Shown in pieces: positions 1-5,100 of a stretch of 5,146 nucleotides of DNA. Source of the DNA: Leptolyngbya sp. SIO4C5 (GTDB lineage Bacteria > Cyanobacteriota > Cyanobacteriia > Phormidesmidales > Phormidesmidaceae). The notes under the pieces are model-generated. The model saw nothing but the letters and a program-made list of their open reading frames with translations, had not been told where the DNA came from and ran no database searches. A program made the position numbers and the translations under genes. Within the stretch, counting starts at the first letter, position 1. Every line of letters begins with the position of its first letter. The stretch spans positions 1-5,146 of the forward strand of contig JAAHIC010000382.1 in NCBI GenBank assembly GCA_010671965.1. Reading direction: 5' to 3'.

Positions 1-42
1 TATTCAACGTCCCCTGAGCGTAGTCGAAGGGGACGTTGAATA
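1..42. repeat. Perfect inverted repeat, possible dispersed intergenic repeat
   Basis: The arms TATTCAACGTCCCC (1-14) and GGGGACGTTGAATA (29-42) are exact reverse complements around a 14-nt loop, TGAGCGTAGTCGAA. The centre, CCCTGAGCGTAGTCGAAGGG, resembles a palindromic motif that recurs between genes in many bacterial genomes; that resemblance is from memory. There is no T-tract on either flank, so a simple intrinsic terminator is less likely than a REP-like repeat, although the stem could still act as an RNA hairpin. The repeat may continue left of the window. Confidence 0.8.
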
Positions 43-79
43 TTGTTGGATGAAATAGATAACCCGTTCTCTGAACGAC

Positions 80-103
80 GTGAGCGAGACGCTCACACTT
101 TTT
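80..103 (+). terminator. Short hairpin plus T-run, terminator-like
   Basis: GTGAGCG (80-86) and CGCTCAC (90-96) form a perfect 7-bp GC-rich stem with a 3-nt loop. Two bases later there is a run of five T (99-103). This is the shape of a rho-independent terminator for a plus-strand gene ending left of the window, but no such gene is visible. The stem could equally be a small dispersed repeat, since GTGAGCG-type hairpins are common between cyanobacterial genes. From here to position 191 I see nothing else. Confidence 0.3.
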
Positions 104-191
104 CGCTTATTCCATTGTCAAAGCCCACTGCGAGCATCCGGCTCGCGCCTTTACCCATCACCCGTCTCAGGTTCCGCCAGACGCGATCGCT

Positions 192-534
192 TTAAACTGA
201 CTCCGGATCAATCCCCAACTCCCTCAGCTTATCCGCCAAGCGATCGGCTCGTGCGGCCTCTTGAGCTAACCGCTCCTCCGGCGTGCTCAGCCGCTGTCCG
301 CTCTCGTCATACCAGTACGGTCACTCTCGCTCACGACCTAGATACACACCGCGATCGCGCCCTAGGCCCAGCCCAATCTCAGGCAGCCATACCGGGTTTC
401 CCGCTAGCTGCTGATACTCACCTTCTACAAACCGATACATCTCTAACGGCTGCTGCTTACGACGCGAAACGCCATCGGGCACATACACCGCGTAATAGGT
501 AATCTCTACATTTTAGCGACCTGGGCGATCGCGA
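192..534 (-). pseudogene. Decayed Uma2-family (DUF820) endonuclease-like gene, C-terminal part
   Basis: Read on the minus strand from about 510 to the TAA at 192-194, the frame gives a typical C-terminal half of a cyanobacterial Uma2 protein (PD-(D/E)XK-like restriction-endonuclease fold, function mostly unknown). It begins VEITYYAVYVPDG, continues with NPVWLPEIGLGLG, then YWYDESGQRLSTPEERLAQE, and ends LRELGIDPESV. Two lesions are visible. A TGA at 321-323 lies just before the PYWYDE stretch, where relatives usually carry tryptophan (TGG to TGA). A frame break lies near the A-run at 511-514 (minus strand): upstream codons read AIAQVAK in a different frame, and one extra A would join them to the next block. 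The N-terminal half with the catalytic residues is missing; a hairpin element abuts the break. The plus-strand frame over this stretch is a shadow. The family call is from memory of its conserved C-terminal wording. Confidence 0.75.
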
Positions 535-607
535 CATCTCCAGGGACCGGTTTTTGCAGCGGAAGCGATATGTTTTCGCAAGCATGGGAAAAACCGGTCC
601 CTAGATG
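535..607. repeat. Long hairpin with 14-bp perfect arms, MITE-like
   Basis: AGGGACCGGTTTTT (542-555) and AAAAACCGGTCCCT (589-602) are exact reverse complements around a 33-nt centre. The outer flanks CATCT (535-539) and AGATG (603-607) are also complementary, with a 2-nt bulge (CC, 540-541). The centre has a small inner stem, GCGA (565-568) with TCGC (576-579). The whole could fold into a hairpin of about 73 nt. It sits at the upstream break point of the Uma2 relic, so insertion of a small non-autonomous palindromic element is plausible. A direct target duplication is not obvious, and a transcript-level hairpin cannot be excluded. Confidence 0.75.
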
Positions 608-726
608 CCCTCGCCTAACAGCCCCCGCTCCGGGATGAGGATCGGCTCACTCCAGGCCCGCTGCTCCGCATAGTTCAGCCCGTCCAGAGCATTAATCTTC
701 AAGTCCACCCCCTCGCGCGACCCCAT
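601..726 (-). pseudogene. Unrecognised 41-codon ORF relic
   Basis: A minus-strand frame runs from an ATG at 724-726 to a TAG at 601-603, the latter formed at the edge of the adjacent hairpin repeat. The product starts MGSREGVDLKINALDGLNYA, continues EQRAWSEPILIPERG and ends in GEGI. Its composition looks like real protein, and the frame is closed by the repeat, which suggests a remnant cut short by an insertion. I do not recognise the family, and it does not resemble the N-terminus of Uma2 proteins I know. No ribosome binding site is evident. It could also be chance. Confidence 0.2.
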
Positions 727-766
727 CCCCTAAACTAAAACCTGACCCCTCAAACACAGAGCCGCC

Positions 767-1759
767 ATGCGATCGCTTTACTTCCTCGTACCCGGCACCA
801 CAGGCCAGTTTGCCTGCGGCGGGCTGTGGGCAGAGCTAAAAATGCTGGAGCTGGTTCAGCAGCTATGCGAGGCAGCAGTCGTCACCTATCGCCAGCGAGA
901 AGCCAATACCCTATTTCTGCCAGACCTGCTGCGGCAGGGCCGTTTAGACGGGAGTGCCTTCGTGGTGAGCTGGGGCTTTGATGTGCCCAAGTTGGTGAAG
1001 CAGCTCCGGGGCCAGAACGTAATTTATCACGCCCACAGCGCCGGCTATGGCTTTCGCCTCCCAGCTGACATTCCCATCGTCACCGTCAGCCGCAACACCA
1101 TGAGCTACTGGGGCCAGCGATCGCCCAATGCGCTGATTTACTATTTACCCAACTACATTTCTGAGGACTTTAGCAATCGCAACCGCACCCGCGACATTGA
1201 CGTGCTGGTGCAGAGCCGCAAGTCTTCTGAATATCTCCTGCAGCAGCTCGTGCCAGCTTTAAAGCCCCACTGTCGGGTGACGCTGCTTGATAGCTATGTC
1301 GAAGATCTTGCGGGCCTATTCAACCGCAGCAAAGTCTATCTCTACGACTCAGCAGAATATTGGGCGCAGCACCGGGTAAGTGAAGGCTTTGGTCTGCCGC
1401 CGATGGAGGCGCTGGCTTGTGGCTGCCAGGTCTTTTCTAGCGTCAACGGCGCGATCGCGGACTACTTAGATCCAGGGTTCAACGCTTACAAAATCGCCGG
1501 ATACTCGACGGCGTACGACGTGCAGCGTATTCTCAGCGTCATTCAATCGTCTGTGCAAAGGTCACTGCCAGAGGCATTCTTTAGGGAATACCGCAGAGAC
1601 AATATTTTGAAGCGGCTACAGGTAATTCTGACGGAACTAAACCTATTTTTCGATCACCGGCGATCGCAGGCCAGCGATATTCCTGATCTGACTCGCCTGC
1701 GATTGGCAAAGCTATTGATGCGGCGAGTGCAAACAAAATTGCAGAAGCTGTTGCCCTAG
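767..1759 (+). CDS. GT-B glycosyltransferase (GT4-like), substrate unknown
   Basis: A 330-residue protein that should transfer a sugar from a nucleotide-sugar donor to an acceptor in the cytoplasm or at the inner membrane face. The N-terminus has a short hydrophobic strand (residues 4-9) and a glycine-containing loop GGLWAE (18-23), as in the first Rossmann domain of GT-B enzymes. YHAHSAGYG (87-95) and VSRNT (107-111) match the acceptor-domain pattern of this group. The C-terminal domain carries EGFGLPPMEALACG (206-219), the EX7E motif (E206 and E214) that binds donor ribose and phosphate. The C-terminus (about 310-330) is basic and leucine-rich, possibly a membrane-surface helix. There is no signal peptide. 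The ATG is the first start after upstream stops and gives a normal N-terminus, but no clear Shine-Dalgarno or promoter precedes it. It is a single gene, not part of a visible glycan cluster, and it converges on plsY. The acceptor and sugar cannot be told from sequence. Confidence 0.85.
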   Translation: MRSLYFLVPGTTGQFACGGLWAELKMLELVQQLCEAAVVTYRQREANTLFLPDLLRQGRLDGSAFVVSWGFDVPKLVKQLRGQNVIYHAHSAGYGFRLPADIPIVTVSRNTMSYWGQRSPNALIYYLPNYISEDFSNRNRTRDIDVLVQSRKSSEYLLQQLVPALKPHCRVTLLDSYVEDLAGLFNRSKVYLYDSAEYWAQHRVSEGFGLPPMEALACGCQVFSSVNGAIADYLDPGFNAYKIAGYSTAYDVQRILSVIQSSVQRSLPEAFFREYRRDNILKRLQVILTELNLFFDHRRSQASDIPDLTRLRLAKLLMRRVQTKLQKLLP

Positions 1760-1760
1760 G

Positions 1761-1779
1761 CCCAAAAGCTATGCTTGGG
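1761..1779. terminator. Weak stem in the convergent GT/plsY junction
   Basis: CCC plus AAGC on the left and GCTTGGG on the right can pair with a 2-nt bulge around the loop TAT. The stem covers the stop codon of plsY and lies just past the GT stop. Neither side has a T-run, so it is a poor intrinsic terminator; it is listed because nothing else in the 9-bp gap could end both transcripts. Confidence 0.15.
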
Positions 1780-2428
1780 AGCTGCGGCTGCGACTGTTGC
1801 CCAGTCGAGGCTCAGTCCCGGCTAGGATCCGCTGCAGGTTGCTCTGATGGCGCAGGATAACGTAGAGGCCACCTGCCAGGCCAAGCAGAATATAAGGCAG
1901 CGGTTGATGAGACATAACCATTAAGACAAAAGCGGCGATCGCTGCCCCCACTGAGCTGAGAGAGACAATCCGCGAAACGGCTAAAACGCCGATAAAAACG
2001 AACAGCGCGCCCAGGGCCACTGGCCAAGCCATTGCCAGCAACACCCCCAGTCCAGAAGCGGCTGACTTGCCGCCCATAAAGTTAATCCACACCGAGCGGC
2101 TGTGCCCTACCAAAACCAGCAGGCTAGCAGCCGTCACGATCCAGGCCAACAATCCCGAATTTATTCCTCCTCCGGCTCCGACTGCCACCAAAGGATACAA
2201 ATACTTAGCCAGCAGTACCGCCAAAGTCCCTTTGAGCACGTCAATAACCAAGACTAAGAAAGCCGCGCCTTTACCCACAGTTCGCAGGACATTGGTGGCC
2301 CCCGTCCCGCCCGATCCGCACTGGCGAATATCGATCCCCTTGGCGGCTCTGGCAATCAAATAGCCTGTCGGAATTGATCCCAACAGGTATGCCGCTAGTA
2401 AAAAAACACCGATGGTTATCCCGCTCAC
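1769..2428 (-). CDS. plsY: Acyl-phosphate glycerol-3-phosphate acyltransferase PlsY
   Basis: PlsY is an integral inner-membrane enzyme that moves an acyl group from acyl-phosphate (made by PlsX) to the sn-1 position of glycerol-3-phosphate, giving lysophosphatidic acid, the entry step of glycerolipid synthesis. The product has 219 residues, normal for the family. Visible family motifs are LLGSIPTGYL (15-24), the phosphate-binding loop GSGGTGATNVLRTVGKG (38-54; most bacteria have GSGN.GATN), GHSRSVWINFMGGKSAASG (108-126) with the glycine-rich GGK loop, SRIVSLSSVGAA (152-163), and the C-terminal RHQSN...LAGTEPRLG (193-210). Hydrophobic segments at about 5-27, 55-80, 92-110, 125-150, 155-172 and 176-192 fit its multi-pass topology. 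The start is GTG, chosen because AGGAA lies 6 nt upstream and motif 1 is at the usual distance. The gene follows the DUF3086-like gene by 100 bp on the same strand. Confidence 0.95.
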   Translation of the reverse strand: MSGITIGVFLLAAYLLGSIPTGYLIARAAKGIDIRQCGSGGTGATNVLRTVGKGAAFLVLVIDVLKGTLAVLLAKYLYPLVAVGAGGGINSGLLAWIVTAASLLVLVGHSRSVWINFMGGKSAASGLGVLLAMAWPVALGALFVFIGVLAVSRIVSLSSVGAAIAAFVLMVMSHQPLPYILLGLAGGLYVILRHQSNLQRILAGTEPRLGNSRSRSSQA

Positions 2429-2434
2429 AAACCG

Positions 2435-2439
2435 TTCCT
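2435..2439 (-). promoter_or_regulatory. Ribosome binding site fixing the GTG start of plsY
   Basis: On the minus strand AGGAA precedes the GTG (2426-2428) by 6 nt. It is the clearest Shine-Dalgarno in the window and supports the non-ATG start. The remaining 90 bp upstream, to 2528, is C-rich on the coding strand, and I could find no convincing promoter pair in it. Confidence 0.7.
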
Positions 2440-2528
2440 GTGGGTATCAACAGTATCAGTTTAGAAGGTTAGGGGAGGGGGTAGAAGCAAACGTGTAGTT
2501 ATTTGACGGGTTTTGTCACCGGCGGGGA

Positions 2529-3572
2529 TCAAAAGTCGTATTCCGCCATCGGACTGGCGGGATCAGGCGCAAATGCTAGCCACAGCGGAAACTGGAGCAG
2601 CGACAAACTAATTTTGTCCTCCGATTCATCCACGATAATCAGCGGTAGCAATCCATTCTCAACCAGGCGATCGGCTCGCTGCACGAGCGGTTCTGGCGCT
2701 TCAAACAGCATGACGCCTCGATTGGTGCCAAAGTCGGTGCGAGAGATGCCCAAACAATCCTGTAGGCCGCGCCGCCACTCGCCTAGCCGCTCTGGGGTAT
2801 TGGCCAAGACTAACGACCTGAGCCGACTGCCATAAAGCGCATACAAAATAGAAATTCCGGCTGAGGCAATCAGCACGTTTTGTAGCCGACTGCCCGTACT
2901 TTTGATGGCACCGCGTCCGCCCTGGGTAAAGAACCAGTCACCAATGCGCTCGGCATGAATCGGCTCAAACGTCCGCCGTAGCTGCCAGACCGGGCCATAG
3001 TAGTCAGGTCGCAGGCGATATTGATCAATGAGGCTGCGGATACGCTCGGTCTGCTCTTGAAAGCGCTGGCTCGCAAAGCCCACTTCAGGGGTAACCGGCT
3101 CCGGCTCACGCGGTTCTACCACCGAGCGGCTAGGCGCTACCGGCGGCGCTTCTGGTGGCACCAGTTCTAGCTGTTCAGCGGCGACGGCTAAGTCTTGCAG
3201 GCTACCCACTAAGTATTCTTTAAAGCCCTGCACTCGAATCGCTAAGTCCTGGGAAACACCGGCAAAGCTAGTGCGCATCTCCGCTCGAATTCGCTCCTGT
3301 CTTCGCTCTAGCTGTTCGACTTCTTTTTTGAGCGCCTGCCGCTGCTGCTCCAGCTCAGCCAGGTTTTGCCGCACTAAACGACTCAGGTCAGCCTGCAGCG
3401 TTTGTGACTGTTCTTGCAATAGGCGGCTGTAGGTAGCTTTCAGATTTTCAATACTGCGCTTTAGATCCGCTTCTTGTGCCTGTAGGCGACTCACCTGCTG
3501 CTCTAAGTTGGGGGTAGCCGCGCTGTCAGACGCTGCCGCTGTATCAGAATTCGAGAAGTTTTCTGGAGCCAT
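2529..3572 (-). CDS. DUF3086-like coiled-coil protein, function unknown
   Basis: I recognise this as a DUF3086-type protein, a family known to me only from cyanobacteria and without an established role. Numbered from the GTG at 3578 (349 aa), residues 1-22 are a disordered Ser/Ala/Asp-rich tail. About 24-137 is a long charged coiled coil (LEQQVSRLQAQEADLKRSI; then QRQALKKEVEQLERRQERIR). Residues 138-168 form a Pro/Glu-rich linker. About 172-349 is the conserved globular part, with RPDYYGPVWQLRRTFEPIH (190-208), RIGDWFFTQGGRGAIKSTGS (211-230), a hydrophobic stretch LIASAGISILYALYG (236-250) and LLPLIIVDES (310-319). There is no signal peptide; a membrane-surface association is possible. I prefer the ATG at 3570-3572 (347 aa), with GAG about 5 nt upstream, over the in-frame GTG two codons earlier. 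It lies 47 bp after the DUF3119-like gene, so it is probably cotranscribed with the MlaE-like permease. Confidence 0.85.
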   Translation of the reverse strand: MAPENFSNSDTAAASDSAATPNLEQQVSRLQAQEADLKRSIENLKATYSRLLQEQSQTLQADLSRLVRQNLAELEQQRQALKKEVEQLERRQERIRAEMRTSFAGVSQDLAIRVQGFKEYLVGSLQDLAVAAEQLELVPPEAPPVAPSRSVVEPREPEPVTPEVGFASQRFQEQTERIRSLIDQYRLRPDYYGPVWQLRRTFEPIHAERIGDWFFTQGGRGAIKSTGSRLQNVLIASAGISILYALYGSRLRSLVLANTPERLGEWRRGLQDCLGISRTDFGTNRGVMLFEAPEPLVQRADRLVENGLLPLIIVDESEDKISLSLLQFPLWLAFAPDPASPMAEYDF

Positions 3573-3619
3573 GAACACTCTATAGGACTGAGACTAGGCA
3601 AACTGTAACACTGCGCGAT

Positions 3620-4018
3620 TCAGCTTGGCGATTGATCCAGCCAGGCTAGGTGCGTTTCTAAAGCGGCTCGTAGCTCTTGGGGCGAAAATAAGACCGGCAG
3701 AAAATGAATGCTGTTGACTTCCTTGAAGTAGAACAAAATGGGAACAGGCGACCAAAAGATTTCCCAGTTTTGCCAATCTTGATAAGGAAAGCGGCGAATT
3801 TGGCGATCGCCCCGATAAACCTCTAGCGCTGTCTCAGTGAACGCTAGCCCAATTTTGACCGCCTGCACCAGTAGAAACAGGCCAAAAACAGCCAAAACAA
3901 TTCCCAGCCAGGGCTGCCACAGCAGGGAAACCGCTCCTAGGGCAATAATCGCTGTTGGCAAGTTGTAGCTGGGGCTGAGGCGAGTTTCAGTAGCAGTAGT
4001 GGCGGAAGTCGGTGTCAT
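3620..4018 (-). CDS. DUF3119-like small membrane protein, function unknown
   Basis: This 132-residue protein looks like the cyanobacterial and plastid-lineage DUF3119 family; the assignment is from memory of context and pattern. A Thr/Ser-rich N-tail (1-17) is followed by two close hydrophobic segments (about 21-34 and 38-58) that form a membrane hairpin around QPW. A soluble C-terminal part has a strand-rich PH-like look: ALEVYRG (64-70), QIRRFPYQDWQNWEIFWSPV (73-92), ILFYFKEVNSIHFLPVLFSP (94-113), then a helix QELRAALETHLAWL (114-127). The ATG is the only in-frame start after the permease stop. Its Shine-Dalgarno is poor: a GGAG lies 20 nt away, too far to be ideal. It is in the same reading frame as the permease, 12 sense codons after its TAA. 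Position between the lipid permease and the DUF3086-like gene suggests an envelope or lipid role. Confidence 0.85.
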   Translation of the reverse strand: MTPTSATTATETRLSPSYNLPTAIIALGAVSLLWQPWLGIVLAVFGLFLLVQAVKIGLAFTETALEVYRGDRQIRRFPYQDWQNWEIFWSPVPILFYFKEVNSIHFLPVLFSPQELRAALETHLAWLDQSPS

Positions 4019-4054
4019 AGCGATTGTCGATGCAGTTGCTCCTATTTTAAGCGA

Positions 4055-4852
4055 TTAGAAACTCCGCATCACAGCGCTGCCTGTCCCCTGGAACATCAGC
4101 CAAGACAGAAAGAAATTGCTGACAAAAATGGCTAAAAGAGCGGTGACAACAGCCGTGGTGGTAGACTGCCCTACCCCTTTGGCTCCCCCGCTAGTGGTCA
4201 AGCCCCAGCTAGCGCCAATAACAGCAATCAGCACACCAAAGACAAAAGCCTTAATCAGGGCGCTGGCGAGATCCCACACCGTTAGAAAAGTTTGAGCTGA
4301 TTCCAAAAAGACCGTCTGAGAAATGCTGTAAAGATTGGTCGCAATCACTAGGCCGCCCGTCATGCCCGTAATAAAGGAAAGGACGCTGAGAATGGGCAGC
4401 ATCAGGGCGCAGGCAATCACGCGGGGAATGACTAGGTAGTCAATGGGATCGGTCTGCAGCATCTGCAGGGCATCAATCTGCTCGGTTACCTGCATCGTGC
4501 CAATCTCAGCCGCAAAGGCCGAGCCCACCCGTCCGGCTAAAACCACAGCAGTGAGGACGGGGGCCAGTTCTCTGGCTAAAGTCAAAGCCAAGACGCCGCC
4601 AATAGCGGTTCCGGCCCCAAAATTAATAAATTCGCGTGTCACCTGAATGGTGAAGACCATGCCAACAAAAGCGGCGGTCACGAGGGCAATTAGCAGTGAC
4701 TCCGGGCCGACAGCCGCCATTTGCTCAACGGTGTTGCGGCGGTGAATCGGGCGAGAAATGAGATGAATAACGACTTGGCCTGTTAGCAAAACGGCTGCGA
4801 GCAGACGCTGCCCCCAGCGCTTAAGTCCAGACAGTTGAACAGCTTGAGTCAA
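4055..4852 (-). CDS. mlaE: MlaE/TGD1-type lipid ABC-transporter permease
   Basis: This is the inner-membrane permease of an MCE-type (Mla/TGD) ABC transporter that moves phospholipids between membranes. In Synechocystis the equivalent is slr1045, with the ATPase (sll1002) and MCE subunit (sll0751) encoded elsewhere; likewise no partner is seen here. Family signatures, numbered from the longer start at 4939, are RRNTVEQMAAVGPESLL (67-83), FVGMVFTIQVTREF (91-104), the hallmark LARELAPVLTAVVLAGRVGS (121-140) running on to AAEIGTMQVTEQIDAL (143-158), PRVIACALMLPIL (172-184) and GGAKGVGQSTTTAVV (251-265), ending in NFFLSWLMFQGTGSA. At least five hydrophobic segments are present. The open frame can begin at a TTG (4937-4939, 294 aa), but I prefer the TTG at 4850-4852. 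It gives 265 aa, the usual length; AGAGAG lies 6 nt upstream; and the preceding 29 codons are AT-rich, use paired AGA codons and carry a promoter-like sequence. No ATG is available near either. It heads the likely operon with the DUF3119-like and DUF3086-like genes. Confidence 0.93.
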   Translation of the reverse strand: MTQAVQLSGLKRWGQRLLAAVLLTGQVVIHLISRPIHRRNTVEQMAAVGPESLLIALVTAAFVGMVFTIQVTREFINFGAGTAIGGVLALTLARELAPVLTAVVLAGRVGSAFAAEIGTMQVTEQIDALQMLQTDPIDYLVIPRVIACALMLPILSVLSFITGMTGGLVIATNLYSISQTVFLESAQTFLTVWDLASALIKAFVFGVLIAVIGASWGLTTSGGAKGVGQSTTTAVVTALLAIFVSNFFLSWLMFQGTGSAVMRSF

Positions 4853-4864
4853 GGTTATCTCTCT

Positions 4865-4893
4865 TCTATAAAAACTGCGATCAATTAGGACAA
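4865..4893 (-). promoter_or_regulatory. Candidate sigma-70 promoter before the short mlaE start
   Basis: On the minus strand TTGTCC (4888-4893) and TATAGA (4865-4870) are spaced by exactly 17 nt, each matching the consensus at four of six bases. Transcription would start about 5-8 nt before the TTG at 4852, giving an almost leaderless mRNA that would lose part of the AGAGAG site. If real, it argues that codons upstream of 4852 are not translated. AT-rich chance matches of this quality are common. Confidence 0.3.
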
Positions 4894-4983
4894 TCAGTCC
4901 GTCGCTGACTAGCTTCACTATTGCAGCCGCCAGTGTCAAGCCGTTTCTGAGAAACCATTACAGCACTTCAAAACGATATTTTA

Positions 4984-5003
4984 TGAAGATTTAACTTTCT
5001 TCA
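4984..5003. promoter_or_regulatory. Dyad upstream of mlaE, possible operator
   Basis: TGAAGA (4984-4989) and TCTTCA (4998-5003) are perfect inverted 6-mers with an 8-nt AT-rich spacer. On the minus strand they lie just before TAAAAT (a possible -10 element) and 45-65 nt upstream of the longer mlaE start. A regulator-binding site is possible; no family can be named. Confidence 0.25.
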
Positions 5004-5020
5004 AAAGTAGCCAATGTTGT

Positions 5021-5034
5021 AGGGCGATCGCCCT
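5021..5034. repeat. 14-bp perfect palindrome with a HIP1 core
   Basis: AGGGCGATCGCCCT is its own reverse complement and contains HIP1 at its centre. It lies in the intergenic region between the mlaE upstream end and a possible divergent ORF. Next to it, CCTTAAGG (5032-5039) is another 8-bp palindrome. The extension beyond HIP1 could be chance or a protein-binding site. Confidence 0.6.
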
Positions 5035-5100
5035 TAAGGTGTTGATAGGGACATTTTTCCCAATCGTCTCGTTAGAGAATCTGAAAGGCGATCGCGGCTT

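Larger units (their letters stand above)
183..5095. repeat. HIP1 octamers (GCGATCGC), 11 copies
   Basis: The palindromic octamer occurs at 183-190, 351-358, 525-532, 769-776, 1117-1124, 1451-1458, 1660-1667, 1935-1942, 3803-3810, 5024-5031 and 5088-5095. An 8-mer is expected about once in 65 kb in random DNA of even composition, so this is about 140-fold over-represented. HIP1 abundance is a known signature of many cyanobacterial genomes. The copies lie both in genes and between them; the first GT codons after the ATG contain one. None falls between 1943 and 3802. Confidence 0.93.

Noticed and set aside
80..502. 140-codon plus-strand open frame
   Set aside because: The product is low-complexity Ser/Pro/Arg/His-rich, starts inside a hairpin stem, and lies opposite the clearly recognisable Uma2 relic. 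It is an antisense shadow.
1..766. CRISPR array or tandem repeats in the gene-poor left end
   Set aside because: The repeats are three unrelated hairpins, each seen once; there are no regularly spaced direct repeats.
1812..2027. 71-codon minus-strand frame inside plsY
   Set aside because: It overlaps plsY in another frame and has no family-like sequence.
2067..2363. 98-codon plus-strand frame opposite plsY
   Set aside because: Its Pro/Thr/Ala-rich product is the mirror of PlsY codons; PlsY motifs show the minus strand is coding.
2467..2481. G-rich run on the plus strand upstream of plsY, possible G-quadruplex
   Set aside because: Only two long G-runs plus one GG doublet are present; at best a weak two-tier structure, and it would be on the strand opposite the plsY transcript.
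2429..2528. Promoter or terminator in the 100-bp gap before plsY
   Set aside because: GATACT and TAAACT occur as -10-like words, but no -35 element sits at a proper distance; TGAC/GTCA near the DUF3086 stop gives only a 4-bp stem without a T-run.
2503..2835. 110-codon plus-strand frame opposite the DUF3086-like gene
   Set aside because: Ser-rich shadow with no motif; the minus-strand gene explains the region.
2870..3109. 79-codon minus-strand frame inside the DUF3086-like gene
   Set aside because: Out-of-frame overlap, with no conserved pattern or ribosome binding site of note.
3594..3776. 60-codon minus-strand frame overlapping the DUF3119-like gene end
   Set aside because: Mostly the alternate frame of the DUF3119-like gene; its N-terminus lies within that gene and nothing supports it.
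4443..4646. 67-codon plus-strand frame opposite mlaE
   Set aside because: Antisense to the most conserved MlaE signature, so the open frame is a by-product of the codon bias.
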